From Nocardia brasiliensis IFM 10847 (GTDB taxonomy: Bacteria > Actinomycetota > Actinomycetes > Mycobacteriales > Mycobacteriaceae): a DNA stretch of 64,000 nt. This document shows positions 50,201-58,577 of this stretch, in pieces (positions within the stretch are counted from its first letter, which is position 1; every line of letters starts with the position of its first letter). A program made the position numbers and the translations under genes. Below the pieces are notes generated by a model. It did not search any database. It saw only the letters and a program-made list of their open reading frames with translations, and was not told where the DNA came from. The stretch lies in contig NZ_BAUA01000006.1 of assembly GCF_000710915.1 (NCBI RefSeq), positions 40,201-104,200 of the forward strand, read 5' to 3'.

Positions 50201-52286
50201 GCGCCCGGTACACCTGGGCCGCGAGGTCTGCCGCCGCGCCGGGCCGGGCTTCGGCAGGCAGCTCGCTCAGATCCGTGACCTCCAGCGGCCGTGCGGTATA
50301 CGGGCGGATCAGCTGGCGCAGCTGTCCGTCCGGGGTGGTCCGGTAGACGCTGCGCAGCACCTCGTGCCGCTGCTCCACCTGTGCCAGTGCGTGTTCCAGT
50401 GCGGCGACGTCGAGCACGCCGCGCAGCCACAGCCCGCCGGGCATGATGTAGGTCGCGTTGCCGGGATCGAGGGTCTCCAGGAACCAGAGCCGCTCCTGGG
50501 CGTAGGAAACCGCGAGCAGCGCGTCCGCGGCGCGCGGCAGCGCGCACAGCGGCGGCAACGACTCGCCCTGGGCCGCAGCGGCTTCGATCAAACGCGCCGC
50601 CGTGACGATGGTCGGGCTCTCGAACAACTCGCGCAGCGAGACGCTCACGCCGAACTCGTCGAGGATCTGCGAGATCACCCGGGTCGCCGCCAGTGAGGTA
50701 CCGCCGAGCAGGAAGAAATCGTCGTGGCGGCCGATATCGGGCCGCTCCAACGCCGCGGACCACAGTGCGGCCAGCCGGATCTCCCGCTCGCCGATCGGGG
50801 CCTCGAACGGGGCGGCTTCGGGTTCGAGCGAATCCTGCTCGCCGTCGATGTCGCTCACCTCGTACGTCCGCACCGGGAGGGCGGCGAGCAAATCCTCCAC
50901 CTCGGTGGTCGGCGCGGCCGCCGCCGCGGCTGCCGCCACCGTACGGAAGTCCAGCGCCAGCTCGGCGGCGGCCGTCGCGGTCAGCAGCGCAGAGTTGTAG
51001 GTGAGCTGCACCACCAGCTCCGAGCCCGTCTCGGCGACGTGCATCACCAGGTCGTACAGCGTCGCGCCGGTATCAATGGTGTGCCAGTCGACGCTCAGGC
51101 CCCATTCGCTCAGGTCTGGGCGCTCGAGCACCTGCTGGACGAACAAGGTCTGGAACACCGGGCTGTAGGCCGGATCCCACGGCCCGCCGAGGGCTTCGAC
51201 GATCCGCTCGAACGGCACGGTCTCGTCGTCGTAGGCCGCCATCGCGGTATCGCGCGTGCGATGCAGCAGGTCCAGAAAGGTCTGGCCGGGCGCGACATCG
51301 GCGCGCACCGGCACCGTGTTCACGAAATGCCCGATGGTCTTGGCCAATTCGGCATACGGCCGGGCCGCCATCGGGATGCCGACGCAGAAGTCGAACCGAC
51401 CGTAGCGGTGCGCCAGGATCAGCTCGTAGCAGGCGAGCAGGAAGACGAACGGCGGCACCCCATTGGCCGCCGCGGCGGCGCGCACCGCCGCGGTCACCTC
51501 GCGCGGGAACGAATCCTCCACGCGCGCACCGTTGTTCCCGACGCGCCGGGGCCGCCTGCCGATCGCGACATCCAGCGGCGGCGCCCCACGCAACAGCGCG
51601 GCACGGCGCTCGGCGGCGGCCGCCTGCGTGGCCGGAGCACCGTGTTCTGCGCTCCACACCGCATAGTCGGCGTACTGCCGCGGCGGCGCGGACAACACGG
51701 TTTCCGCACCGCGGCGCAGCGCGCCGTAGGCCAGCCAGAGCTGATCGAACAGCAGCGCGATCGAAAGTCCGTCCAGGACCAGGTGATGCGCGACGACCGC
51801 GAGCAGCCACTGCTGCTCGGCCAGTCGGATCAGCGCCCAGCGCACCGGCGGCCGTGTCGCCGGCTCGAATGGCGCGGTCGCCAGCGTCTCGAGCAACTGA
51901 TCGACGGCCGCCGCCCGGGACTTCGCGGGCACCAGGCGCAGATCCGGTGTCTGCCAATCGGCACCGTCGGTCTCGACGATCTCGGCCCGCAGTCCGTCGG
52001 GCGTCTCGGTGAAGATCGTGCGCAGCGCGTGGTGCTGGCTCGTCACGGCATTCGCCGCCGCGCGCAGGGCCGCCGCGTCCAGCGGCCCGTCGATCCGGAT
52101 GCCGAGCGGCACATGGTAGATCGCGGGATGACCGGCCAGCTGCTCGTGCAGCCAGATGCCGCGCTGGGCCGGGGTGACCGGGAACGGGCCCGCGCCCTCG
52201 CGCAGCGGAACAGTGGTCGTGGCCAGACCCGCCGCGCGGCGTTCCCGCAGGCGCGCGAGGGCCAGGCTGCTAGCTGGTGAGTTCAT
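47253..52286 (-). CDS. NRPS1: C-PCP-C-A-PCP
   Basis: A 1677-residue NRPS. A first condensation domain ('VVAHHLVLDGLSIALL') is followed directly by a carrier ('DFFLLGGTSLAATRV') with no adenylation domain between. The second C domain reads 'LALHHIVCDAWSI', with Ala for the usual Gly after the motif Asp. The single A domain has 'ILHTSGSTGRPKGVAQSRGN', 'RYTFDAGVLNSFGA' and 'YYRTGDLARRLPDG'; its binding pocket reads D-A-L-T-V-L-L-V-A-K, which I cannot match to a known substrate with confidence. The last PCP has 'FFDLGGHSLAVARV'. The ATG at 52286 overlaps PKS1. The A-less carrier must be loaded in trans, by the same A domain, or be skipped. Confidence 0.9.
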   Translation of the reverse strand: MNSPASSLALARLRERRAAGLATTTVPLREGAGPFPVTPAQRGIWLHEQLAGHPAIYHVPLGIRIDGPLDAAALRAAANAVTSQHHALRTIFTETPDGLRAEIVETDGADWQTPDLRLVPAKSRAAAVDQLLETLATAPFEPATRPPVRWALIRLAEQQWLLAVVAHHLVLDGLSIALLFDQLWLAYGALRRGAETVLSAPPRQYADYAVWSAEHGAPATQAAAAERRAALLRGAPPLDVAIGRRPRRVGNNGARVEDSFPREVTAAVRAAAAANGVPPFVFLLACYELILAHRYGRFDFCVGIPMAARPYAELAKTIGHFVNTVPVRADVAPGQTFLDLLHRTRDTAMAAYDDETVPFERIVEALGGPWDPAYSPVFQTLFVQQVLERPDLSEWGLSVDWHTIDTGATLYDLVMHVAETGSELVVQLTYNSALLTATAAAELALDFRTVAAAAAAAAPTTEVEDLLAALPVRTYEVSDIDGEQDSLEPEAAPFEAPIGEREIRLAALWSAALERPDIGRHDDFFLLGGTSLAATRVISQILDEFGVSVSLRELFESPTIVTAARLIEAAAAQGESLPPLCALPRAADALLAVSYAQERLWFLETLDPGNATYIMPGGLWLRGVLDVAALEHALAQVEQRHEVLRSVYRTTPDGQLRQLIRPYTARPLEVTDLSELPAEARPGAAADLAAQVYRAPFDLAEGPVWRYHLIKSGPDEYLLALALHHIVCDAWSIAVLSQEVSAHYRARTDLDSAPLPPLTVQYADYAGWQRDSAASLAGQLDFWRGELADPTVTEIPGDRPRPARRTSRGAVARHSIDPQVMAQVRALAARQGVTTFAVLLAAFYTVLNRYTRQQDLIVASPIAGRTRSAVEPLVGCFLNTLALRTQVDPEETCTGLVARVGRTVLAAHANQDLPFEKVIEAMVPHRDMSRTPLAQVMFNYLNTPPPTLDMAGLEVELVDAPRATAKMDFDLTVDETDGTVKLSLEYSLDLYDQPTADRALRHYATALAGIVADPEQLVGAVALERTEPTAGEPDWELPGTALVPVAEPGERLIDRLDAVIDVRADAPAVRGDQRVTSYAELDLLTAAIAKQLIGAGLDGSRVALLYDHTPESFVAVWAALRAGVAYVPLDPRAPEARLIEILEEADVSALVCDPSLTALARAVAGGAHVFTVAARADHPDPALGAVPTNDLSTWAKSHISADDFAYILHTSGSTGRPKGVAQSRGNALAHAVTYARRLRLGPDDIVAAPARYTFDAGVLNSFGAAVAGAQLCVIDPHNYGPAALRAEIERAGITVLHCTPTLFRYLLSDADRPWTPRALRLVALGGEEVVRGDVIDFGKHFTDACRLVSLYGPSECSVALQHIVSPADADRAGVPIGRPVEGVAVDLVDAAGRPTEVYGEIALRSSHVALGYWHRPELTERVFGTGGDGVPYYRTGDLARRLPDGKLVFVGRKDRQVKIRGHRVEPGEAETFLRAHPTVAEAAVVLDADAEVPRLVAYLTQEGPLEPDYLELSAFLRTRLPDYMIPSAYMVLDRLPRGLTGKLDRAKLPKIAPAAPPVYIAPSTELERVVAEVWAQVLDREVGLGQNFFDLGGHSLAVARVRGLLERRLGVELAMTDLFAAPTVDGLAKVLAGRASAPEEGDRGLDRRAAAARRRAHRQSAGSPAPHLSDDESGDPR

Positions 52287-55200
52287 GAGCGGTCTCCAAA
52301 AGGGCATCGGCCTGCTCGACCATGAGTTCCTCCAAGGCCGCGGCCACCTGGGCGACGGTTGGCTCCAGCAACATCCGTCGGAGGGCGAACTCGATCTCGA
52401 AGAGCTCGCGCAGCCTGCGCACGAACTGGGTCGCGGCCAGTGAATGACCGCCGATGCGGAAGAAGTTCTCGAACACGCCGACCTGCTCGAGACCGAGCAA
52501 CTCCGCCCACATCTCGGCGACGACCTGTTCGTATTCGGTACGCGGGGCGACATAGTCCGCGTCGGCGGCGAACAACTCGGTGGTCCGGGTCGCGGGCGTG
52601 GACTCGATGCTGGGGACCCCGTCGACCACCCGGTAGGACTTGCGGTCGTACGGGTACAGCGGCAGCCGTGCCGCCGGCCGGTGCACCGGATCCACTCCGG
52701 CCCAGCGGATCTCGTGCCCGCGCACGTGCAGCTCGCCGACCGCGGCCAGCAGCACCGAGAGGTCGTCGATGTCGCGCACCAGCGACGGCACCGCTATGCC
52801 GGGCCGATCATGGTGGCGGAGCAGGCTCTTCAGCATCCCGTTGAGCGCGGGATGCGGGCCGATCTCGATGAAGGAGCTGACGTTGGCCTCGATCATGGCG
52901 CCGACCGCCGCCGCGAACTCGACCGGCCGCACCACCTGATCCGACCAGTACAGGCCGTTCAGCTGCGTGCCGTCGATCCGATCGCCGGTGACCGTCGAGT
53001 AGAACGCGATGCTGCCCGAACTCGGCTGGATGCACGGCATGTCGGCGACGAACTCCGGCAGGCAGTCCAGCATCAGCGGCGAGTGGAAGGCGTAGCGGCC
53101 CGGCAGCCGCCGGGTCATCACCTGCTCGGCGTCGAGCCGGGCGAGAAAGCCGTCGACGGCGGCGGTGTGCCCGGAGATCAGGGTCCACTTGGGCCCGTTC
53201 GTACCGGCCAGATGCACGCGCGGCGGCAGTTCCAGCTCGGCGGCGGGCAGGTTCACCACGGCCATGCACCCGTTGTCCCGCAGGCGCGCGGTCGCTTTCG
53301 CGCGGGCCGCGATGATCTGTGCGGCGGTGCGCAGATCCAGCGCACCGCTCACGTGTGCGGCGGCGATCTCGCCGACGCTGTGCCCGACCACCGCGGCGGG
53401 GACGATCCCCCACGACCGCCACAGGGCGGCGAGCGCGATCTGGAGTGCGAACAGCACCGGCTGCGCGGTGCCGGTGTCGGCCAGGGCTTCGGCGTCGCCG
53501 CCGCGGTCCAGCACCGCGAAGGTCGACCAGCCGAGTTCGATCCGCAGCTCACGATCCACCGCGAGCAGCGCGTCCCGGAACACCGGTTGCTGACGAATCA
53601 GCTTGCGGCCCATGCCGACCCACTGATTGCCCTGACCGGTGAAGACGAAGCCCACCTGGCCGGGACCGCTGCGCGGCACCCGGCCCGCCGCCGCGCCCAG
53701 TGGCAACGAACCAGCGGCGATCGCGGCGAGCTGATCCGCGAGGTCCGCGTGATCGCGTGCGGGCACCGCGATTCGGAACGGGTGCTGGGCCCGGCGCGCG
53801 GTGGCGGTCTGCGCGAGTTCGGCGACCGGCGGCGCCGAACCGTCGCGCAGCAGTGCCAGCCAGCTGTCCACCAGTGCCAGCGTCGACTGCTCGCTGCGCG
53901 CGGAAATGCTTACCAGATAAGGCTTTTCGGGGTGGACCGGCGGCGGTGTCCGAACGGTCCCGGCGGGCGCACCGGTGAGCACGGCGTGCGCGTTGGTGCC
54001 GCCGAAGCCGAACGAACTCACTCCGGCCAGCGCGCGGCCGCCGTGCGCGGGCCAGTCCCGGCTCGTGGTGGGCACCTCGAACGGCAGGTCCGCGAAAGCG
54101 ATGTGCTTGCTGGGCGATTCGAAGTTCAGGTTGGCGGGCACCTGACCGTGGTGCAGCGCCAGCGCGGTCTTCACCAGACCGGTGATCCCCGCGGCCGCCT
54201 CCAGGTGGCCCACCACCGTCTTGGCCGAACCGACCAGGAATTCGCCGGTGCCGGTGCGCTTCTCGCCGAACACGGCGCCGAGCGCGCGGGCCTCGATGGC
54301 GTCGCCCAGGATGGTCCCGGTGCCGTGCGCCTCGACGTACTGCACGTCGCGCGGATCGACCCCGGCCCGCCGGTAGGCCCGGCGCAGTACGTCGACCTGG
54401 GACTGGAAGCTCGGCGCGGTGAGGCCGTTGGTGCGGCCGTCCTGGTTGACCGCCGAACCGAGCAGTACCGCGTACACCCGGTCGCCGTCGCGCTCCGCCT
54501 GGGCCAGTGGTTTCAGTACCACGGCCGCGCTGCCCTCGCCGCGGACGTAACCGTCGGCGCGGTCGTCGAAGGTTTTGCAGCGTCCGTCGGCGGCCATCAT
54601 GCCCGCCTCGGCCAGCGCTGCCGTGATATGCGGATCGAGCGTCAGATTCACGCCACCGACCACCGCGACGTCGCAGTCGCCGTCGTGCAGGCTGCGCAAC
54701 GCCAGATGCAGGGCGACCAGCGAGGACGAGCACGCGGTGTCCACGCTCACGCTGGGCCCGCGCAGGTCGTACTGATAGGACAGGCGGTTGGCGGCGATGC
54801 TGGCCGCATTCCCGGTGACGGCGGCGATCGGCAGCCCGGCGTGCGGGTCGTGGCCGACCCCGCGGGCGTATTCACCCGCGGTGATGCCGACGAAGGCACC
54901 GGTCGCGGTCCCGGCCAGCCGCTCGATCGGCACGCCCGCGTCCTCGAACGCGTCCGCGACGGTCTCGGCGAGCAGCCGCTGCTGCGGATCCATCACGGCG
55001 GCTTCGGCGTCGGAGATGCCGAAGTAGTTCGCGTCGAACGCGTACGGGTCGTCGAGGAAGGAGCCGAACCATGGAGTGCGGTGGTCGTCCGGCGCGTCGG
55101 CGTCCGCCGCGGCCTGCGTCCGGTCGTATCGGTTGCGTGGCGCCTTGCCCACCAATTCTTTTCCGTGCCACAGGGTTTCCCATAGCTGCTCGGGTCCGCG

Positions 55201-55575
55201 CAGCCCCGCGTAGGCGCAGCCGATGCCGATGATCGCCACCGGCTCCTGGCCGGTGTGCGGGCGCGCGGTGGCCACGGGCACCGGCTCGGCGCTGTCCTGC
55301 GGCAACGGGACGAGGCCGTCCTGTGCGGCCGCCAATCCTTCGGCCAGCGCGTGCACGGTCGGGTATTCCCAGGGCAGATCGGGCGGGAGCGGCTTGCCCA
55401 TCCAGGTGGAAATCTTGCCGACGAATACCAAGGCCACCGCGGAGGTGAGACCGAAACTGGAAAACGGCTCACTCAATGCAACATCATCGCTGGCAATATC
55501 GAGTAATTCACTGAGTGTTTCGGTGAGAAACATGCTGATTTCGTCGGCCGTCCGACGGGCCATTTCTGCAGACAT
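52270..55575 (-). CDS. PKS1: ACP-KS-AT-PCP
   Basis: An 1101-residue type I PKS that probably starts the chain. An N-terminal carrier has 'FSSFGLTSAVALVFVG' with Ser45 in a GLTS context. The KS has 'VDTACSSSLVAL', 'EAHGTGTILGD' and 'KTVVGHLEAAAG'. The AT has 'VVGHSVGEIAA' and the motif 'YAFHSPLM', intermediate between malonyl (HAFH) and methylmalonyl (YASH) types. The C-terminal carrier ('NFFRIGGHSLAATQFV') looks like a PCP and would hand the chain to NRPS1. No reductive domains are present. The N-terminal ACP is the natural acceptor for the FAAL encoded downstream. The ATG at 55575 follows AGGGAT. Confidence 0.93.
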   Translation of the reverse strand: MSAEMARRTADEISMFLTETLSELLDIASDDVALSEPFSSFGLTSAVALVFVGKISTWMGKPLPPDLPWEYPTVHALAEGLAAAQDGLVPLPQDSAEPVPVATARPHTGQEPVAIIGIGCAYAGLRGPEQLWETLWHGKELVGKAPRNRYDRTQAAADADAPDDHRTPWFGSFLDDPYAFDANYFGISDAEAAVMDPQQRLLAETVADAFEDAGVPIERLAGTATGAFVGITAGEYARGVGHDPHAGLPIAAVTGNAASIAANRLSYQYDLRGPSVSVDTACSSSLVALHLALRSLHDGDCDVAVVGGVNLTLDPHITAALAEAGMMAADGRCKTFDDRADGYVRGEGSAAVVLKPLAQAERDGDRVYAVLLGSAVNQDGRTNGLTAPSFQSQVDVLRRAYRRAGVDPRDVQYVEAHGTGTILGDAIEARALGAVFGEKRTGTGEFLVGSAKTVVGHLEAAAGITGLVKTALALHHGQVPANLNFESPSKHIAFADLPFEVPTTSRDWPAHGGRALAGVSSFGFGGTNAHAVLTGAPAGTVRTPPPVHPEKPYLVSISARSEQSTLALVDSWLALLRDGSAPPVAELAQTATARRAQHPFRIAVPARDHADLADQLAAIAAGSLPLGAAAGRVPRSGPGQVGFVFTGQGNQWVGMGRKLIRQQPVFRDALLAVDRELRIELGWSTFAVLDRGGDAEALADTGTAQPVLFALQIALAALWRSWGIVPAAVVGHSVGEIAAAHVSGALDLRTAAQIIAARAKATARLRDNGCMAVVNLPAAELELPPRVHLAGTNGPKWTLISGHTAAVDGFLARLDAEQVMTRRLPGRYAFHSPLMLDCLPEFVADMPCIQPSSGSIAFYSTVTGDRIDGTQLNGLYWSDQVVRPVEFAAAVGAMIEANVSSFIEIGPHPALNGMLKSLLRHHDRPGIAVPSLVRDIDDLSVLLAAVGELHVRGHEIRWAGVDPVHRPAARLPLYPYDRKSYRVVDGVPSIESTPATRTTELFAADADYVAPRTEYEQVVAEMWAELLGLEQVGVFENFFRIGGHSLAATQFVRRLRELFEIEFALRRMLLEPTVAQVAAALEELMVEQADALLETAHELTS

Positions 55576-55590
55576 CTAACGCTATCCCTA

Positions 55591-56427
55591 CTACGTAGAA
55601 ACAGAAGTACGAGACTCCACGGAGTTGTCAGGATTGTCCGCGTCGGCGGGGACATTCTGTTCGGCGAGGGTTTTCCCCGGAATCTCGGATAATCCCCGAG
55701 CGGCCAGGTTCCGGCGCGCCTGCGCCAGCGGGAATGCGAGAACGCGCAGGTCGTGGAATAGCTTCACGGCGATCGTCGGCCAGATCGCGCCGGTCAGTTT
55801 GTACATGAGCGCGAGCGCGACGCCGCCGAAAATCACCTGCGCGGAGACGGCGGGCCGGAAACCGTGCCGCAGGCCGTCGATGACGCCGCCCGCGAGGATG
55901 ACCAGCACCCAGAAGGGCAGGTCCGGCCAGAGCAGCGCGACCGCGTAGAGGGTGAAGCCGCGGTAGACGACCTCCTCGGCGGGCGTGCTGAACGAGTTGG
56001 CCAGCCACCAGAAGCGCTCGATCGAGTTCTCCGGGGTGATGAACACGACGTACTCGATCTTGCGGGCGATCCAGTCCCTGCCCGCACGCCCGCCGACCAG
56101 CGGAATCAGCACGGGCCCAAACAGATACGAGACGTAGACGGCAATGATGGCGAGGCTGATGATCTGCTCGGGCAACGAGAAGCCACGGAAGATCGCGGTG
56201 TCGAAGTGGGTCAGGCCGAGCTCGCGCACCGAGGTGCCGCTGATCGCGAAGGCGACCAGGACGACCGCGAGCGTGGCCCAGGTTCGGAACACACCGCCCT
56301 GGTACAGCCGCACGCGAGCGTCGGACCGCTGCCCGAATTCACGGGTGAACACGCGGACCGAGAATATCTCGAAGAATGGCTCAGCGAATACGAGATAGAC
56401 GAGCAGGACTATGCAGAATATTTCCAT
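55591..56427 (-). CDS. CPBP-family intramembrane metalloprotease
   Basis: A 278-residue multi-spanning membrane protein with the CPBP (CAAX protease/bacteriocin-processing) signature: motif 1 'STPAEEVVYRGFTLYAVALL' with EExxxR, and a later His in 'DGLRHGF'. About seven hydrophobic segments are visible. It is the first gene of the operon, 15 bp before PKS1. CPBP members process prenylated proteins or secreted peptides, or give immunity to peptide toxins. Here it could confer self-protection or mature a partner; this is inference. Confidence 0.82.
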   Translation of the reverse strand: MEIFCIVLLVYLVFAEPFFEIFSVRVFTREFGQRSDARVRLYQGGVFRTWATLAVVLVAFAISGTSVRELGLTHFDTAIFRGFSLPEQIISLAIIAVYVSYLFGPVLIPLVGGRAGRDWIARKIEYVVFITPENSIERFWWLANSFSTPAEEVVYRGFTLYAVALLWPDLPFWVLVILAGGVIDGLRHGFRPAVSAQVIFGGVALALMYKLTGAIWPTIAVKLFHDLRVLAFPLAQARRNLAARGLSEIPGKTLAEQNVPADADNPDNSVESRTSVST

Positions 56428-57101
56428 CGGGGAGCCCCGTTCACTTCCGGTCGGGTCGGTATTTGTTTCTGAATGGAATGGGGTCGTCCGCGTCCTTGCG
56501 TTACAACTATTCCGTGGGAGACTCAGCGCACATCGGTGAAATTCGCTCTACTGCCCGAGCTGAAGCATCACCTACTCCGCTGGTCCCTGAACACATCGGC
56601 CAGACAGTACGCCCGTACTGAGATAACTGTCTACAGCTTCCATCTGGAAGATCCTGTGAGGTGGACCACCGCTGATATACGGAGTAAATACCTCCGCATA
56701 TCAGCGGTGCGGAAAGTCTGATTTGCGCCGTTTTTTCGCCCGATTGGGGCGAATTCGACGAGGCCGGTCAACTCTGCGGCGCGGGCCGTTCAACTGCCCG
56801 AAACTTTGCTCACCAACGGGCGCAACATCGCGTATCGGCAATATGATTGCCAATTGTTTGCCACCGCTGGAGCAAGTAACAAAGCCATTTGTGCCCGTCC
56901 CCAAATTGCCGCCGCGCAGCGGCCGCGCCACATGCGCGAGTGTTCATGCGACGGCCACCCACCGGGACCGCACCGCGCGCCTGCCCGTCGGCCGCCGTCC
57001 ACCGCCAGGTCACGAACCGGCACCGTCGTACCGCCGCACGAGCGCGAAAATTCCCATGCGGGAATAGCTCGGCTGGGGATACGTTCGTTGTTGGTGGTTA
57101 G
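56428..57101. other. Divergent control region of the NRPS/PKS operon and the MFS exporter
   Basis: These 674 bp separate the CPBP and MFS genes. No convincing gene is seen; an 82-codon plus-strand frame at 56473-56721 has no family resemblance and runs through the inverted repeat. The part around 56600-56720 is clearly less GC-rich than the cluster genes and holds the long inverted repeat. The region must contain the promoters for both directions. Confidence 0.6.
56667..56709. promoter_or_regulatory. Inverted repeat with 18-bp arms, likely operator or RNA hairpin
   Basis: The left arm CACCGCTGATATACGGAG (56667-56684) pairs with the right arm 56692-56709 in 17 of 18 positions, around a 7-bp loop TAAATAC. 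An adjoining perfect short palindrome GGTGGACCACC occupies 56660-56670. The repeat is 240 bp before the CPBP start and 393 bp before the MFS start. A terminator is unlikely, as no T-run follows on either strand and no gene ends there. Confidence 0.75.
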
Positions 57102-58550
57102 GTGAGCGAACGAGAGGGGCCGCGTGTGGCGACCGAGACCGTGCAGTCGTCCGTAGGTCTTCGCTCCGAGCGCGGCGCCATTCTCGGCTCGCTGATGCTC
57201 GCGACCGGACTGGTCGCCTTGGATTCGACCATCATCGCCACCGCGGTGCTGACGATCACCAGCAGCCTCGGCGGATTCGCCCAATTCCCCTGGCTGTTCT
57301 CCATCTATCTGCTCGCGCAGGCGGTCACCGTCCCGATCTACGGCAAGATCGCCGACACGGTCGGCCGCAAGCCCGTCATTCTCTTCGGCGTCGCCGTGTT
57401 CGCGCTCGGGTCGCTGCTGTGCGGCCTCGCGACCAGCATGCTGGGACTGATCATCTTCCGCGCAGTGCAGGGCATCGGCGCGGGCGCGATCCAGCCGATG
57501 ACGATGACCATCGCGGGCGACCTCTACACCCTCACCGAGCGCGCCAAGGTGCAGGGCTACCTGGCCAGTATCTGGGCGCTGTCGTCGGTGGCGGGACCGC
57601 TGCTCGGCGGCATATTCGCCGACTACGTCAGCTGGCGCTGGATCTTCCTGATCAACCTGCCGCTGTCCGCCGTGGCGGGTTGGATGCTGTTGCGCAGTTT
57701 CAAGGAGAGCGCGCCGCGACGCAAGCAGCAGGTGGACTATCTCGGCGCGGCACTGCTGACCATCGGTGCGGGCGCATTGATCCTCGGCCTGCTCGAGGGT
57801 GGGCAGGCCTGGGCCTGGAGTTCGCCGACCAGCCTGGCCATCTTCGCCGGGGGCGCGCTGCTGCTCGTACTGTTCGGCTTGGTCGAACGGCGGGCCGCGA
57901 ATCCGGTGCTGCCCCTTTGGGTGTTCACCCGCCGGGTGCTCGTCGCCAGCAGCGTGGTGGGCGTACTCGTCGGCGCGATCCTGCTCGGATTGACCTCCTA
58001 CGTCCCGACTTTCACGCAAGGCGTGCTCGGCACCGGCGCGCTGGTCGCCGGGCTCACCGTCGGCGCGCTCACGCTCGGCTGGCCGATCGCCGCCGCACTC
58101 GCCGGAAAGGTGTACCTGCGCCTCGGATTTCGAGCCACCGCGCTGATCGGCAGCGGATTGGCCACGGTGGGCGCCGCGACCACCCTGCTGATCACCGAGG
58201 ATTCGACGCTGTGGCAGGTTGCCGCCTCATGTTTCCTGATCGGCGCGGGCATGGGCTTGGTCGCCGCGCCCACGCTCATCGCCGCGCAGGCGAGCGCGGA
58301 ATGGTCCGAACGCGGCGTCGTCACCTCGGCCAACATGTTCGCCCGCTCGATCGGCAGCGCGGTCGGCGTCGCGGTGTTCGGCGCGATCGTCAACGCCAGG
58401 ATCGGCGACACCGATCATCCGGAGCCGGCCACGCTGTCTTCCGCGGTGCACCTGGTGTTCGTCACGGTGACGGTGATGGCGGTGGTCATGCTGCTCGCCT
58501 CGGCCTGCATGCCCGCGCGCAAATCCGTCGGCAGCGCACCCGCCGAATGA
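57102..58550 (+). CDS. MFS multidrug exporter, DHA2 type
   Basis: A 482-residue major facilitator with about 14 hydrophobic segments. 'TGLVALDSTIIATAVLTI' is the DHA2 motif D1 (LDxTIVNVALP type), 'GKIADTVGRKPVILFG' is MFS motif A, and 'RAVQGIGAGAIQPMTMTIAGDL' is motif B. The MDR motif C region is 'ASIWALSSVAGPLLGGIF'. It exports lipophilic drugs using the proton gradient. GTG at 57102 is used here; a GTG at 57126 has a better ribosome binding site (GAGGGG). Being divergent from the NRPS/PKS operon, it is a good candidate for self-resistance or export of the product. Confidence 0.9.
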   Translation: MSEREGPRVATETVQSSVGLRSERGAILGSLMLATGLVALDSTIIATAVLTITSSLGGFAQFPWLFSIYLLAQAVTVPIYGKIADTVGRKPVILFGVAVFALGSLLCGLATSMLGLIIFRAVQGIGAGAIQPMTMTIAGDLYTLTERAKVQGYLASIWALSSVAGPLLGGIFADYVSWRWIFLINLPLSAVAGWMLLRSFKESAPRRKQQVDYLGAALLTIGAGALILGLLEGGQAWAWSSPTSLAIFAGGALLLVLFGLVERRAANPVLPLWVFTRRVLVASSVVGVLVGAILLGLTSYVPTFTQGVLGTGALVAGLTVGALTLGWPIAAALAGKVYLRLGFRATALIGSGLATVGAATTLLITEDSTLWQVAASCFLIGAGMGLVAAPTLIAAQASAEWSERGVVTSANMFARSIGSAVGVAVFGAIVNARIGDTDHPEPATLSSAVHLVFVTVTVMAVVMLLASACMPARKSVGSAPAE

Positions 58551-58577
58551 TCTCTGCTGCTCGGCACTCGCCATTGC

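Noticed and set aside
47286..50696. 1136-codon plus-strand open frame opposite NRPS1
   Set aside because: Its translation is Arg/Gly/His-rich without any domain and follows from the third-position GC bias of the NRPS gene on the other strand.
30712..56427. Assignment of the cluster to a nocobactin-type siderophore
   Set aside because: There are no salicylate synthase, salicylate-AMP ligase, cyclisation domains or lysine N-hydroxylase, all of which are expected for nocobactin or mycobactin.
56667..56709. Inverted repeat as a transcription terminator
   Set aside because: It lies between divergent starts, no gene ends nearby and no T-run follows the hairpin on either strand.
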